Below are positions 15,433 to 23,536 of a DNA stretch of 47,005 nt, piece by piece. A program made the position numbers and the translations under genes. The stretch lies in the NCBI GenBank assembly GCA_964580435.1, contig CAZOKP010000012.1, positions 1 to 47,005 of the forward strand, read 5' to 3'. The stretch comes from CAZKEW01 sp964580435. GTDB lineage: Bacteria; Acidobacteriota; Aminicenantia; Aminicenantales; UBA8522. Position 1 is the stretch's first letter. Each line of letters starts with the position of its first letter. The notes under the pieces are model-generated. The model had not been told where the DNA came from, did no database searches, and saw only the letters and a program-made list of their open reading frames with translations.

Positions 15433-16212
15433 ATGAAAACAATCGCAATTTCGGGCAAAGGCGGCACGGGCAAGACAACCCTGGCCGCTCTCATCGTCCG
15501 CTGGCTCAGCAAAAACGTGACGCCATCCATATTGGCTGTCGATGCCGACTCCAACGTCAATCTGAATGAGGTCCTGGGAGTGGAACTCAAGGCCACTGTC
15601 GGCGCAATAAGAGAAGAAATGAGAGCCCTGGCCGGCAAGCTTCCCGGGGGGATGACCAAACAGCAGTTCCTCGAATACAAGATTCAAACCGGGCTTGTGG
15701 AAACACCTGATTTCGACCTCCTGGCCATGGGGCGGCCGGAGGGCCCGGGCTGTTATTGCTACGCCAATAACCTTCTTCGGGATATCCTGTTGACCCTGAG
15801 CAAAAATTATGAATTCATCGTGATCGACAATGAGGCCGGGATGGAGCATCTCAGCCGCAGGACAACCCAGAAAATCGATCATTTGCTGATCGTATCCGAC
15901 CCGTCCGTCCGAGGAATAAGGGCCGCCGCAAAAATCAGCCGGCTGTTGAAAGAACTGGAGACCCGCGTCGAAGCCAAGTATCTCCTCTTGAACCGCGCCC
16001 GCGACGTCATACCGGATGAGGTCACGAAGGCCATCGACGATGGGGGGCTGAAGATGTTCTGGACCATCCCGGAAGACGACCGGCTCCTAAGAATGGACCA
16101 GTCAGGAAAATCCGTTTGGCTCGTCGAGGACGACACCCCGGCTTATCAGGCGGCGGGCAAAATGCTGCTGAAGCTCACAAACTCTAAAAGAACAGAAATA
16201 GACAACCCATGA
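15433..16212 (+). CDS. CooC/AcsF-type maturation ATPase, second copy
   Basis: A 259-residue MinD-like ATPase starting MKTIAISGKGGTGKTT, with DADSNVNLNE, a CxC motif in GPGCYCYANN and DNEAGMEHLSRR. It lies between acsB and acsD, the place where the ACS-specific nickel-loading ATPase is often found, so it may serve the A-cluster while the first copy serves CooS (inference). The ATG at 15433 is preferred to a TTG at 15424 because the family begins there. It overlaps acsD by 4 nt. Confidence 0.9.
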   Translation: MKTIAISGKGGTGKTTLAALIVRWLSKNVTPSILAVDADSNVNLNEVLGVELKATVGAIREEMRALAGKLPGGMTKQQFLEYKIQTGLVETPDFDLLAMGRPEGPGCYCYANNLLRDILLTLSKNYEFIVIDNEAGMEHLSRRTTQKIDHLLIVSDPSVRGIRAAAKISRLLKELETRVEAKYLLLNRARDVIPDEVTKAIDDGGLKMFWTIPEDDRLLRMDQSGKSVWLVEDDTPAYQAAGKMLLKLTNSKRTEIDNP

Positions 16213-17186
16213 ACTACGAAATTCCCAGAGAAACAAACCCGGGCAAAGTGCTCGAGGTCACCCTGGGGGCAACTCGCGAGCAGGGAGGCACGCGCTCGCG
16301 CACGATCACCATAGGCGGCAGCACGGCTCTGCCCTTTCATCTCTTCGAAGGGGATCATCCTCACCGTCCGGTCATCGCTCTGGACGTCTTTGACAAGGTC
16401 CCGCCAAAATATCCGGAGGCCTTGATGGATTATTACCGCGATGTCATTGCCGACCCGGCTGCGATGGCTCAAAAGTGCGTTGCGGAATACGGCGCCGATC
16501 TCATTAACGTCAGGCTGGAGGGGACCCACCCCGAGAAGGGAAACAAGAGCGCCGAGGAAGCGGCCGAGATCGTGAAGCGGGTGCTCAAGAGCGTGAGCGT
16601 GCCTCTGATCGTTACCGGACACAGTCATTTCGAGAAAACCAACGAGGTCATGAAGAAAGTCTGTGAAGCGACGGCCGGAGAAAACTGCTTGATCAGTTAT
16701 GCCGAAACAGACAATTATAAGACCATTGCCGCGGCATGCATCGCTTATGGCCACAGCTTGGTCGCTCAGTCCCCGATCGATGTAAACCTAGCCAAGCAGT
16801 TGAACATCCTCTTGACGGAGATGCACTTTCCTCCGGAAAAAATCGTCATGGATCCTTTAACCGGGGCTTTGGGGTATGGCCTGGAATACTCGTACTCGAT
16901 TATGGAGAGGATAAGGATCGACGGCCTGGCTGGCGACAGGATGCTGGGTTTCCCGATCCTGGCCAACCCGGGCTATGAGAGCTTTCGAGTCAAGGAGACC
17001 CGTGCTCCGGAGAGTGATTACCCCCACTGGGGTGACCTGAAATCCAGGAGCGCGTATTGGGAGATCGCGACATCCATGAGCCTCTTGGTGGCAGGAGCTG
17101 ACCTTTTGAACATGCAGCACCCGAAGGCTGTCGAGGTCGTCAAGAACAGAATCATGGAAATGCGTTCCGCGCGGCAAAGAGTGTGA
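16209..17186 (+). CDS. acsD: Corrinoid iron-sulfur protein small subunit (CODH/ACS delta)
   Basis: A 325-residue TIM-barrel protein of the AcsD/CdhD family. Visible marks are LGATREQGGTRSRTITIGG near the N-terminus, ALDVFDKVP and DLINVRLEGTHPE, and a typical C-terminus with SLLVAGADLLNMQHPKAV. With AcsC it forms the corrinoid iron-sulfur protein that delivers the methyl group to AcsB. The ATG overlaps the previous stop and acsC begins after a single base. Confidence 0.95.
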   Translation: MNYEIPRETNPGKVLEVTLGATREQGGTRSRTITIGGSTALPFHLFEGDHPHRPVIALDVFDKVPPKYPEALMDYYRDVIADPAAMAQKCVAEYGADLINVRLEGTHPEKGNKSAEEAAEIVKRVLKSVSVPLIVTGHSHFEKTNEVMKKVCEATAGENCLISYAETDNYKTIAAACIAYGHSLVAQSPIDVNLAKQLNILLTEMHFPPEKIVMDPLTGALGYGLEYSYSIMERIRIDGLAGDRMLGFPILANPGYESFRVKETRAPESDYPHWGDLKSRSAYWEIATSMSLLVAGADLLNMQHPKAVEVVKNRIMEMRSARQRV

Positions 17187-17187
17187 C

Positions 17188-18525
17188 ATGGCGCTGTCCG
17201 GGTTAGACATTTTCAAGCTGCTTCCGAAAACCAACTGCGGAGAGTGCGGCGTCCCAACCTGCCTGGCTTTTGCCATGAAACTGGCCCAGAAAAAGGCTGA
17301 ATTGAAGGATTGTCCTTATATCTCCGAGGAAGCCAAAGCGGCCTTGGGAGCGGCCGGCGAACCGCCGATCCGGCTGGTCAAGATCGGGGGGGATCATCCT
17401 CTCGAGATCGGAAATGAGACGGTGATGTTTCGCCATGAAAAAACCTTCTTTCATCAACCGGGCCTGGCGGTGCAACTGAAGACTTCGGAAGGAGAAAAAA
17501 AGCTCAAGGCAAAGATCATTGAGCTCGAGCGCTACAGTGTCGAGCGCGTCGGTGAAAAACTGAGAACAGACCTGTTCTTCATCACCCCTGACTCTGAACA
17601 CCAGGATGATTTCTTGAAAGCCATAAGCCTAGTGAAACAGAACTCCACCAAAGGCGTTATCCTGGACTCCAGCGGTCATGACCTGCTCCAAAAAGGCTTA
17701 GACCTCTTGAAAGAGGACCATCCGGCTGTATTTCTGCGGGACGAGGTGACGGATAGAGACCTCCAATTGGCCAAATCATACAAGGCCAGCCTCATTCTGA
17801 CTGCTCCGTCTTTTGAGGACCTGGAACGTCAAACGAACAAAGCTAGGAACGCGGGCGTGAATGACCTGATCTTGAACCTTTCTTCCCAGGATAGCGGGAG
17901 CATTCTCCAAAATAACACCATCCTCCGCCGCAGCGCGCTGAGAAAGAACTTTAGGCCTTTTGGATATCCACTGTTTGCTTTCGTCAACAGCCAGGACAAA
18001 TTTGGCCTCCTTGCCCAAGCCGCGATAGTCCTGTGCAAGTACGGGTCCATCCTCGTCCTGCCCGAATATGATAAAGCCCTGTTGTATACGTTATTCACTC
18101 TCCGCCAAAACATCTATACCGATCCGCAAAAGCCAATCCAAGTCGACCCGAAAGTCTATGCGATCGGCGACCCTACGCCTGAGTCTCCCGTTTTCGTGAC
18201 AACCAATTTTTCCCTGACCTACTTTATCGTCTCCGGAGAGATCGAAAACTCGGGAATCTCGGCCCATCTGGTTGTCACGGACACGGAAGGACAATCGGTT
18301 CTCACGGCCTGGGCGGCCGGCAAGTTTGTCGGGGAAAAAATCGCCAAATTCATCAAGGATATCCGGCTTGAAGAGCTGGTCAAGACACGAAAAATCGTCA
18401 TCCCCGGCCTGGCTTCCCAGATCAGCGGTGACCTCGAAGAACATCTTCCAGGGTGGCAGGTCATCGTCGGCTGCCAGGAGGCTGCGGACATTCCCCTATT
18501 CGTCAAGAGCGTTAATCTCACGTAA
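17188..18525 (+). CDS. acsC: Corrinoid iron-sulfur protein large subunit (CODH/ACS gamma)
   Basis: A 445-residue protein that carries both the [4Fe-4S] cluster and the B12 cofactor. The N-terminal cluster motif uses Cys17, 20, 25 and 42 in LLPKTNCGECGVPTC and KDCPY. A TIM-barrel follows and the C-terminal third binds the corrinoid in base-off form. Low-potential electrons through this cluster rescue oxidised cobalt. It is directly linked to acsD and followed by the activator gene 21 bp later. Confidence 0.95.
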   Translation: MALSGLDIFKLLPKTNCGECGVPTCLAFAMKLAQKKAELKDCPYISEEAKAALGAAGEPPIRLVKIGGDHPLEIGNETVMFRHEKTFFHQPGLAVQLKTSEGEKKLKAKIIELERYSVERVGEKLRTDLFFITPDSEHQDDFLKAISLVKQNSTKGVILDSSGHDLLQKGLDLLKEDHPAVFLRDEVTDRDLQLAKSYKASLILTAPSFEDLERQTNKARNAGVNDLILNLSSQDSGSILQNNTILRRSALRKNFRPFGYPLFAFVNSQDKFGLLAQAAIVLCKYGSILVLPEYDKALLYTLFTLRQNIYTDPQKPIQVDPKVYAIGDPTPESPVFVTTNFSLTYFIVSGEIENSGISAHLVVTDTEGQSVLTAWAAGKFVGEKIAKFIKDIRLEELVKTRKIVIPGLASQISGDLEEHLPGWQVIVGCQEAADIPLFVKSVNLT

Positions 18526-18546
18526 AGGAGCGAAAAGGCTGAACAA

Positions 18547-20460
18547 ATGAGACACGACCAGAATGAATTCACGGTCAATTTTCTGCCCTTCAACATCAGC
18601 CTTAAAGCAAAGCCTGGGACAACTCTCTTAGAGGCCGTCCGGAGAGCCGGTCTTCCCCTAAAAACAAGCTGCGGCGGAAAGGGCACCTGCGGTGACTGTC
18701 TCGTCAAGATTGTCCATGGCGCTTATCAGAGGAGGCCATCGGCTGCGCTTCCCGATCGCCTGGCAGCTCAGAATTATGCCTTGGCCTGCCAAACAGAGAT
18801 CGCCGACAGCCTGACCGTGGAGCTTCCGGAATTCCAGGAGCTTTGCATCCGGGGCCTTTGGGATTCCCGGTTCATCGAAGAAAACAAGGCCAGTCTCTCG
18901 GGCGTTTATGAACTCGACGCCTTGGTGAAGGCCGTCGAGCTCCATCTCCCTTCCCCGACCCTGGAGGACAATTCAAGCGACCTCAAAAGGATCAAGCGGG
19001 AACTCCGCAAAAAGTCCAACATCAGGAATCTGGATTGCGACTATTCCGCGCTCAGAAAACTCGCCCTTTCCGTCCGGGAAAACCGGGGCCGAATCAAGCT
19101 CGTCGTCTTCGAATCCGGAGAGAGCCGGACAATCATGGATGTCTGGCCCTCCGCCAAGAAGAAAAGAGTCTGCGGAATTGCCTGCGACATAGGCACATCG
19201 ACGGTGGTTCTGCATTTGGCTGACCTCGAAAACGGAGAGATCCTCGGCACCGCGTCAAGCTACAACCATCAGATCAAGTGCGGGGAAGACGTCATCTCGA
19301 GGATTAATTATTCGCAGAAGCAGGGAAGGCTCGAAGAACTCCGCGAGCTCGTTGTCCTGACGGTTAACAGGCTGATCCAAAAGGCCGCCCGGTCGGCTCG
19401 CATTTCTCTTTCGGACATCTATTTCGGTTCCTTCTCCGGGAATACGACGATGGTCCATTTCTTTTTGAATCTTGAGCCGCGCTTCATCCGGGAAGAGCCC
19501 TATGTGCCGACCCTGAACGACGTGCCTATCCTCTTTTCTCGAGAGCTGGGACTGAAGATGAACAAAGAAGCCCGGGTTTTCTGCGCCCCGCTGGTTGGGA
19601 GCTACGTGGGCGGCGACATCACGGCCGGATTGCTGGCCACGCCGATGCTGAGGACGTCGGAGAAGATATCGATGTTTATTGATATCGGCACCAACGGCGA
19701 ACTGGTCGTGGGGAACAAAGATTGGTTGCTTACCTGTGCCTGCTCGGCGGGTCCAGCTTTCGAGGGCAGCGGCATAAAATGCGGCATGCCGGCTTCAGAA
19801 GGGGCCGTCGAAGAGGTCAGGATGAAAGATGAGGGGAAGGTCGAATATAAAGTCATCGGGGACACGCAACCCAAAGGTTTATGCGGCTCAGGCTTGATCG
19901 ACCTTCTCGGGGAGTTATTCATCCGCGGCCACATCGACCGCTATGGAAAATTCAAGGCGAACAAGGCCGGCGATCGGCTTATTGAGACAGGAGAAGGACT
20001 CGGCTTTCTTGTGGAAAGCGGGAACAAGAGCTTTTGGGGAAAGGACCTGGTCATCACAGAAAGGGATATCTCCAAGCTGATCCGGACCAAAGCGGCGGTG
20101 TTCTCGGCCTGCTCCCTGTTGCTGAAAAACGTCGGCTTGAGCTATGATAAGATTGATGCGTTCTATATTGCCGGCGGGTTCGGTCAACATTTGAACATCG
20201 AAAACGCCGTCCGGATAGGCCTTTTGCCCGACCTCCAGAGAAAGAGATATCATTATCTTGGAAACAGCTCTCTCGTCGGCGCTTATCTCGTCCTTCTTTC
20301 CAAGAAAAACATGGATCTCGTGGCCGAAATTGCGGAGAAGATGACCTATATTGAATTGAACGCCGAACCCGGTTACATGAACGAATACACGGGTTCTCTG
20401 TTCTTGCCGCATACGGATATAGAATTGTTTCCGACGGTGAAACAGCTATTTCATTCTTAA
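18547..20460 (+). CDS. ATP-dependent reductive activator of corrinoid proteins (RACo-like)
   Basis: A 637-residue protein. The N-terminal plant-type [2Fe-2S] domain uses Cys42, 48, 51 and 81. A linker follows, then an ASKHA-type ATPase domain with ACDIGTSTVVLHLADLENG, MFIDIGTNGELVVGNKDWLL and IAGGFGQHLN. Proteins of this type (RACo in acetogens) use ATP to reduce inactive Co(II) corrinoid back to Co(I). It is placed between the CFeSP genes and the methyltransferase genes, so it may serve both the CFeSP and the MttC-like carriers. It is not the archaeal RamA type, which has a C-terminal ferredoxin domain. Confidence 0.93.
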   Translation: MRHDQNEFTVNFLPFNISLKAKPGTTLLEAVRRAGLPLKTSCGGKGTCGDCLVKIVHGAYQRRPSAALPDRLAAQNYALACQTEIADSLTVELPEFQELCIRGLWDSRFIEENKASLSGVYELDALVKAVELHLPSPTLEDNSSDLKRIKRELRKKSNIRNLDCDYSALRKLALSVRENRGRIKLVVFESGESRTIMDVWPSAKKKRVCGIACDIGTSTVVLHLADLENGEILGTASSYNHQIKCGEDVISRINYSQKQGRLEELRELVVLTVNRLIQKAARSARISLSDIYFGSFSGNTTMVHFFLNLEPRFIREEPYVPTLNDVPILFSRELGLKMNKEARVFCAPLVGSYVGGDITAGLLATPMLRTSEKISMFIDIGTNGELVVGNKDWLLTCACSAGPAFEGSGIKCGMPASEGAVEEVRMKDEGKVEYKVIGDTQPKGLCGSGLIDLLGELFIRGHIDRYGKFKANKAGDRLIETGEGLGFLVESGNKSFWGKDLVITERDISKLIRTKAAVFSACSLLLKNVGLSYDKIDAFYIAGGFGQHLNIENAVRIGLLPDLQRKRYHYLGNSSLVGAYLVLLSKKNMDLVAEIAEKMTYIELNAEPGYMNEYTGSLFLPHTDIELFPTVKQLFHS

Positions 20461-20472
20461 AGGAGCGGGGAC

Positions 20473-21357
20473 ATGAATTCGACGATTTATGAGCTCATGA
20501 AAAAAAGAACCGTCCTTCTCGACGGGGGGATGGGAACGGAACTCATGAAACACGGGTTTCCTCAGGGGACCTGCCCCGAGTCGTGGAACGCCGAGAACCC
20601 GGACGTGGTCAAGCAGATCCATAGGAGCTATTATGATGCGGGTTCCGACGCCGTCCTGACGAACAGTTTTGGAGGGAACAAGATCAAGATGTCGGCCCAC
20701 GGATTGGAGAAGAAATGCTATGAGCTGAACTTTGCGGCGGCCAAGATCGCCAATGAAGTCAAGCCCAAAGGCAGATTCCTGGGTGGGAGCATGGGCCCCA
20801 CGGGAAAATTCCTCAAGCCCCAGGGTGAATATGCGGAAACCGAGTTCGAGGATGCTTTTGCCGAGCAAGCCCGAGGACTGGCCGATGGCAAGGTGGATTT
20901 TTTCCTCATCGAGACCCAGTATGACCTGAAAGAAGCCCTCTGCGCCTTGAGGGGGGCAAGAAAAGTGAGTTCATTGCCGGTGTTCGTCACCATGACCTTT
21001 AACCGCACTCCCAGAGGGTTCTTTACCTTGATGGGCAACAGCGTTTCCCAGTGCCTCAAAGAACTGGAGAGCCAGGGAGTTCCTGTGGTGGGGTCGAACT
21101 GCACCCTGAATAGCGAGGAGATGACCGAACTGGTCAGGATTATGAGAGAACTCACTGCACTCCCCATCATCGCCCAGGCCAATGCGGGCAAGCCATCTCT
21201 TTCAAGTGAAGGGGAAGTGACGTATTCCCAGGGGCTCGAAAACTATGTCCGTTTCGTTCCCCAGATGATCAAAAACGGAGCCAACCTGGTCGGCGGATGC
21301 TGCGGCACAAACCCGGGCTACATCAGGAGAATGGCGGAAATCATCAGACCGAGTTAG
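20473..21357 (+). CDS. Homocysteine S-methyltransferase-family protein
   Basis: A 294-residue TIM-barrel equal to the first domain of MetH. LLDGGMGTELMK opens the barrel. The three zinc-binding cysteines are present: one in VGSNCTLNSEEM and the pair in VGGCCGTNPGYI. It has no pterin, B12 or activation domain of MetH. Its neighbours are a corrinoid carrier and an MttB-family enzyme, where one would expect a methyl-accepting partner. It most likely moves a methyl from the corrinoid protein to homocysteine or another thiol; the reverse direction is possible. AAGGAG lies upstream of the ATG. Confidence 0.88.
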   Translation: MNSTIYELMKKRTVLLDGGMGTELMKHGFPQGTCPESWNAENPDVVKQIHRSYYDAGSDAVLTNSFGGNKIKMSAHGLEKKCYELNFAAAKIANEVKPKGRFLGGSMGPTGKFLKPQGEYAETEFEDAFAEQARGLADGKVDFFLIETQYDLKEALCALRGARKVSSLPVFVTMTFNRTPRGFFTLMGNSVSQCLKELESQGVPVVGSNCTLNSEEMTELVRIMRELTALPIIAQANAGKPSLSSEGEVTYSQGLENYVRFVPQMIKNGANLVGGCCGTNPGYIRRMAEIIRPS

Positions 21358-21386
21358 CTTAATAAAAATACAAGAAAGGAGAACTC

Positions 21387-22037
21387 ATGAGTAAAGAAGA
21401 CCTGCTTTCCAAAATGACCAAGGCCGTGATCGATGGAGATAAGGAACAGTCCGTGTCTCTAGCCAAAGAAGCCGTTAAAAAACGCCTGGACCTCAACGAC
21501 GTCATCGAGAAAGGTTACATCCCCGGTATCCAAAAGGTCGGGCAGCTTTGGGAACAAGGCGAGTATTTTCTTCCCGAGCTCATCACGAGTGCAGAGTGCA
21601 TGAAAGCGGCGATGGACGTGCTCCAGCCTGAATTGAAAAAAGCTCATATCGCCGTGAAATCCCTGGGAAAAGTCGTCATCGGCACGGTTGAGGGAGATAT
21701 CCACGATATCGGCAAGAATCTGGTCTCTTCGATTCTTTCGGCCAACGGGTTTGATGTCATCGACCTGGGCGCAGATGTGAAGCTCGAAAAATTTATCGCC
21801 ACGGCCGAACAGCAGAAGGCCGACCTGATCTGTCTTTCCGCTTTGCTGACAACCACCATGATGGGCCAGAAGAAGTTGATCGAATTGCTCAGGGAGCGCA
21901 AGCTTTATGGCCGATTCAAGGTCATGGTCGGCGGAGCTCCGGTGAACCAGAACTGGGCCGACAGCATCGGCGCGCACGGTTACGCAGAAAACGCCCTGAC
22001 CGCCGTGGACGCCGTCAAACATCTGCTCAAAAAGTAA
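21387..22037 (+). CDS. Corrinoid (B12-binding) methyltransferase protein, second copy
   Basis: A 216-residue MttC-like carrier. It has a helical cap (1-90), then the B12 domain with ligand His106 in EGDIHDIGKNLV, SALLTTTMMGQ and VGGAPVNQNWAD. AAAGGAG precedes the ATG. It lies 12 bp upstream of the MttB-family gene, the normal pairing of carrier and substrate-specific methyltransferase. The first copy at 8590 shares the architecture but differs clearly in sequence, so the two may serve different substrates. Confidence 0.94.
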   Translation: MSKEDLLSKMTKAVIDGDKEQSVSLAKEAVKKRLDLNDVIEKGYIPGIQKVGQLWEQGEYFLPELITSAECMKAAMDVLQPELKKAHIAVKSLGKVVIGTVEGDIHDIGKNLVSSILSANGFDVIDLGADVKLEKFIATAEQQKADLICLSALLTTTMMGQKKLIELLRERKLYGRFKVMVGGAPVNQNWADSIGAHGYAENALTAVDAVKHLLKK

Positions 22038-22049
22038 AGAGGGAAAACC

Positions 22050-23519
22050 ATGATACCGACGAAAAGACCAAAATTGGAATTCCTGAGCCCGGAGCTCATC
22101 AAAAAGATCATCGCTGAAGCTCTGGTCATTCTCGAGAAACAAGGAATCTTTGTCGAAAATCAAGAGGCCATCCGGCTCTTCAAAGAAGCCAGGATGAAAG
22201 TGGATGACTCCAGCCAGAGGGTCTACATCACGCCGAAACTCGTCGAGGATTCCCTTTCCTCAACGCCCGCGGGAATAAAACTGTACGACCGAACCGGAGG
22301 AAAAGAGTTTGTGGTCGGAGGGGACGAAGTCCACTTTGACCCGGGGTCTGCCGCCGTGACAATCCTGGACCAGAAAACCCAAGAACAAAGACGGGCCAAT
22401 ACTGACGACGTCGTCCGCTTTGTCCATCTCACGGACTGCCTGGATAACCTCCATTTTCAGAGCACCGGCCTCATCAGCAGCGACGTCCCGGATATCATCG
22501 CCGACAGTTACCGGCTCTATCTCGGGCTCATGTTCTCGTCCAAGCCGGTGGTCACAGGGACCTTTCGCGTCGCGGGATTCAAGCCGATGCACGACATGCT
22601 TGTGGCGGTCAGAGGAAGCGAAAAGAACCTGGCCGAGAAACCCCTGGCCATCTTTGACGCCTGTCCCTCTCCTCCCCTCAAATGGAGCAATCTCACGACC
22701 CAAAGCCTGATCGACAGCGCCAGAGCGGGAATCCCCTCTGAGCTCATTTCCATGGGGATGACGGGAGCCACCTCGCCCGTGACGATCTCCGGAACGCTGG
22801 TCCAGCATGTGGCCGAAAACCTCTGCGGCCTCGTCATCTGTCAATTGGCCAAGAAGGGCGCTCCGGTCATTTTCGGCGGCTCTCCCTCGAGTTTCGACCT
22901 AAGAAAAGGCACGACCCCGATGGGTGCCATCGAGACGATGATGATCGATTCCGCCTATGCCCAGATCGCCAAACATCTTCGACTTCCGACCCATGCGTAC
23001 ATGGGATTAAGCGATGCCAAGATCAACGACAGTCAGGCGGGTCTGGAGACGGGATTGGGAGCCGTCCTCGGGGCGCTCGCAGGCATCAACGTGATCTCCG
23101 GCCCGGGAATGATGGATTTTGAGAGCTGCCAGAGCCTGGAAAAGCTGGTCATCGACAACGAAATCTGCGGGATGGCCTACCGGCTGATCCAGGGAATTGC
23201 CCAGCGTGACGAGCCCATCGCCACTCACTTGTTCGAGGGATTCACTCCGAAGATGCAATTCTTGTCCCTGCCGCATACGAAGAAGTGGTACCGTCAAGAA
23301 CACACGTTCCCGGCGATCAGCGACAGAGACACCTATGATTACTGGGTTTCCCTGGGAAGAAAAAGCATGGCAGACAGAGCTCGAGAAGAAGTGGACCGGC
23401 TCCTCAAGACCAAGCCGGCGCCCCTGGCGGAAGAGAGCGTCCTCAAGGAACTCAGAAAGATCATGTTATCGGACGCCAAGAACAATGGCGCATCCAAACT
23501 TCCAGAGATCAAGAGGTAG
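22050..23519 (+). CDS. MttB-family (trimethylamine methyltransferase-like) protein, non-pyrrolysine
   Basis: A 489-residue TIM-barrel of the MttB superfamily, with ILEKQGIFVENQEAI at the N-terminus, MTGATSPVTISGTLVQH, LSDAKINDSQAGLETGLGA and GMMDFESCQSLEKLVIDNEICG. The frame runs through without an internal amber codon, so it lacks pyrrolysine. Characterised non-pyrrolysine members demethylate quaternary amines such as glycine betaine, proline betaine, carnitine or butyrobetaine; the substrate here cannot be read from sequence. It forms a triad with the carrier and the homocysteine methyltransferase-like gene and ends the long run that begins at 10213. Confidence 0.93.
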   Translation: MIPTKRPKLEFLSPELIKKIIAEALVILEKQGIFVENQEAIRLFKEARMKVDDSSQRVYITPKLVEDSLSSTPAGIKLYDRTGGKEFVVGGDEVHFDPGSAAVTILDQKTQEQRRANTDDVVRFVHLTDCLDNLHFQSTGLISSDVPDIIADSYRLYLGLMFSSKPVVTGTFRVAGFKPMHDMLVAVRGSEKNLAEKPLAIFDACPSPPLKWSNLTTQSLIDSARAGIPSELISMGMTGATSPVTISGTLVQHVAENLCGLVICQLAKKGAPVIFGGSPSSFDLRKGTTPMGAIETMMIDSAYAQIAKHLRLPTHAYMGLSDAKINDSQAGLETGLGAVLGALAGINVISGPGMMDFESCQSLEKLVIDNEICGMAYRLIQGIAQRDEPIATHLFEGFTPKMQFLSLPHTKKWYRQEHTFPAISDRDTYDYWVSLGRKSMADRAREEVDRLLKTKPAPLAEESVLKELRKIMLSDAKNNGASKLPEIKR

Positions 23520-23536
23520 AAAACAAGCGCACCGAC

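Noticed and set aside
22050..23519. Pyrrolysine-type MttB
   Set aside because: There is no internal in-frame amber codon; the only TAG ends the protein.
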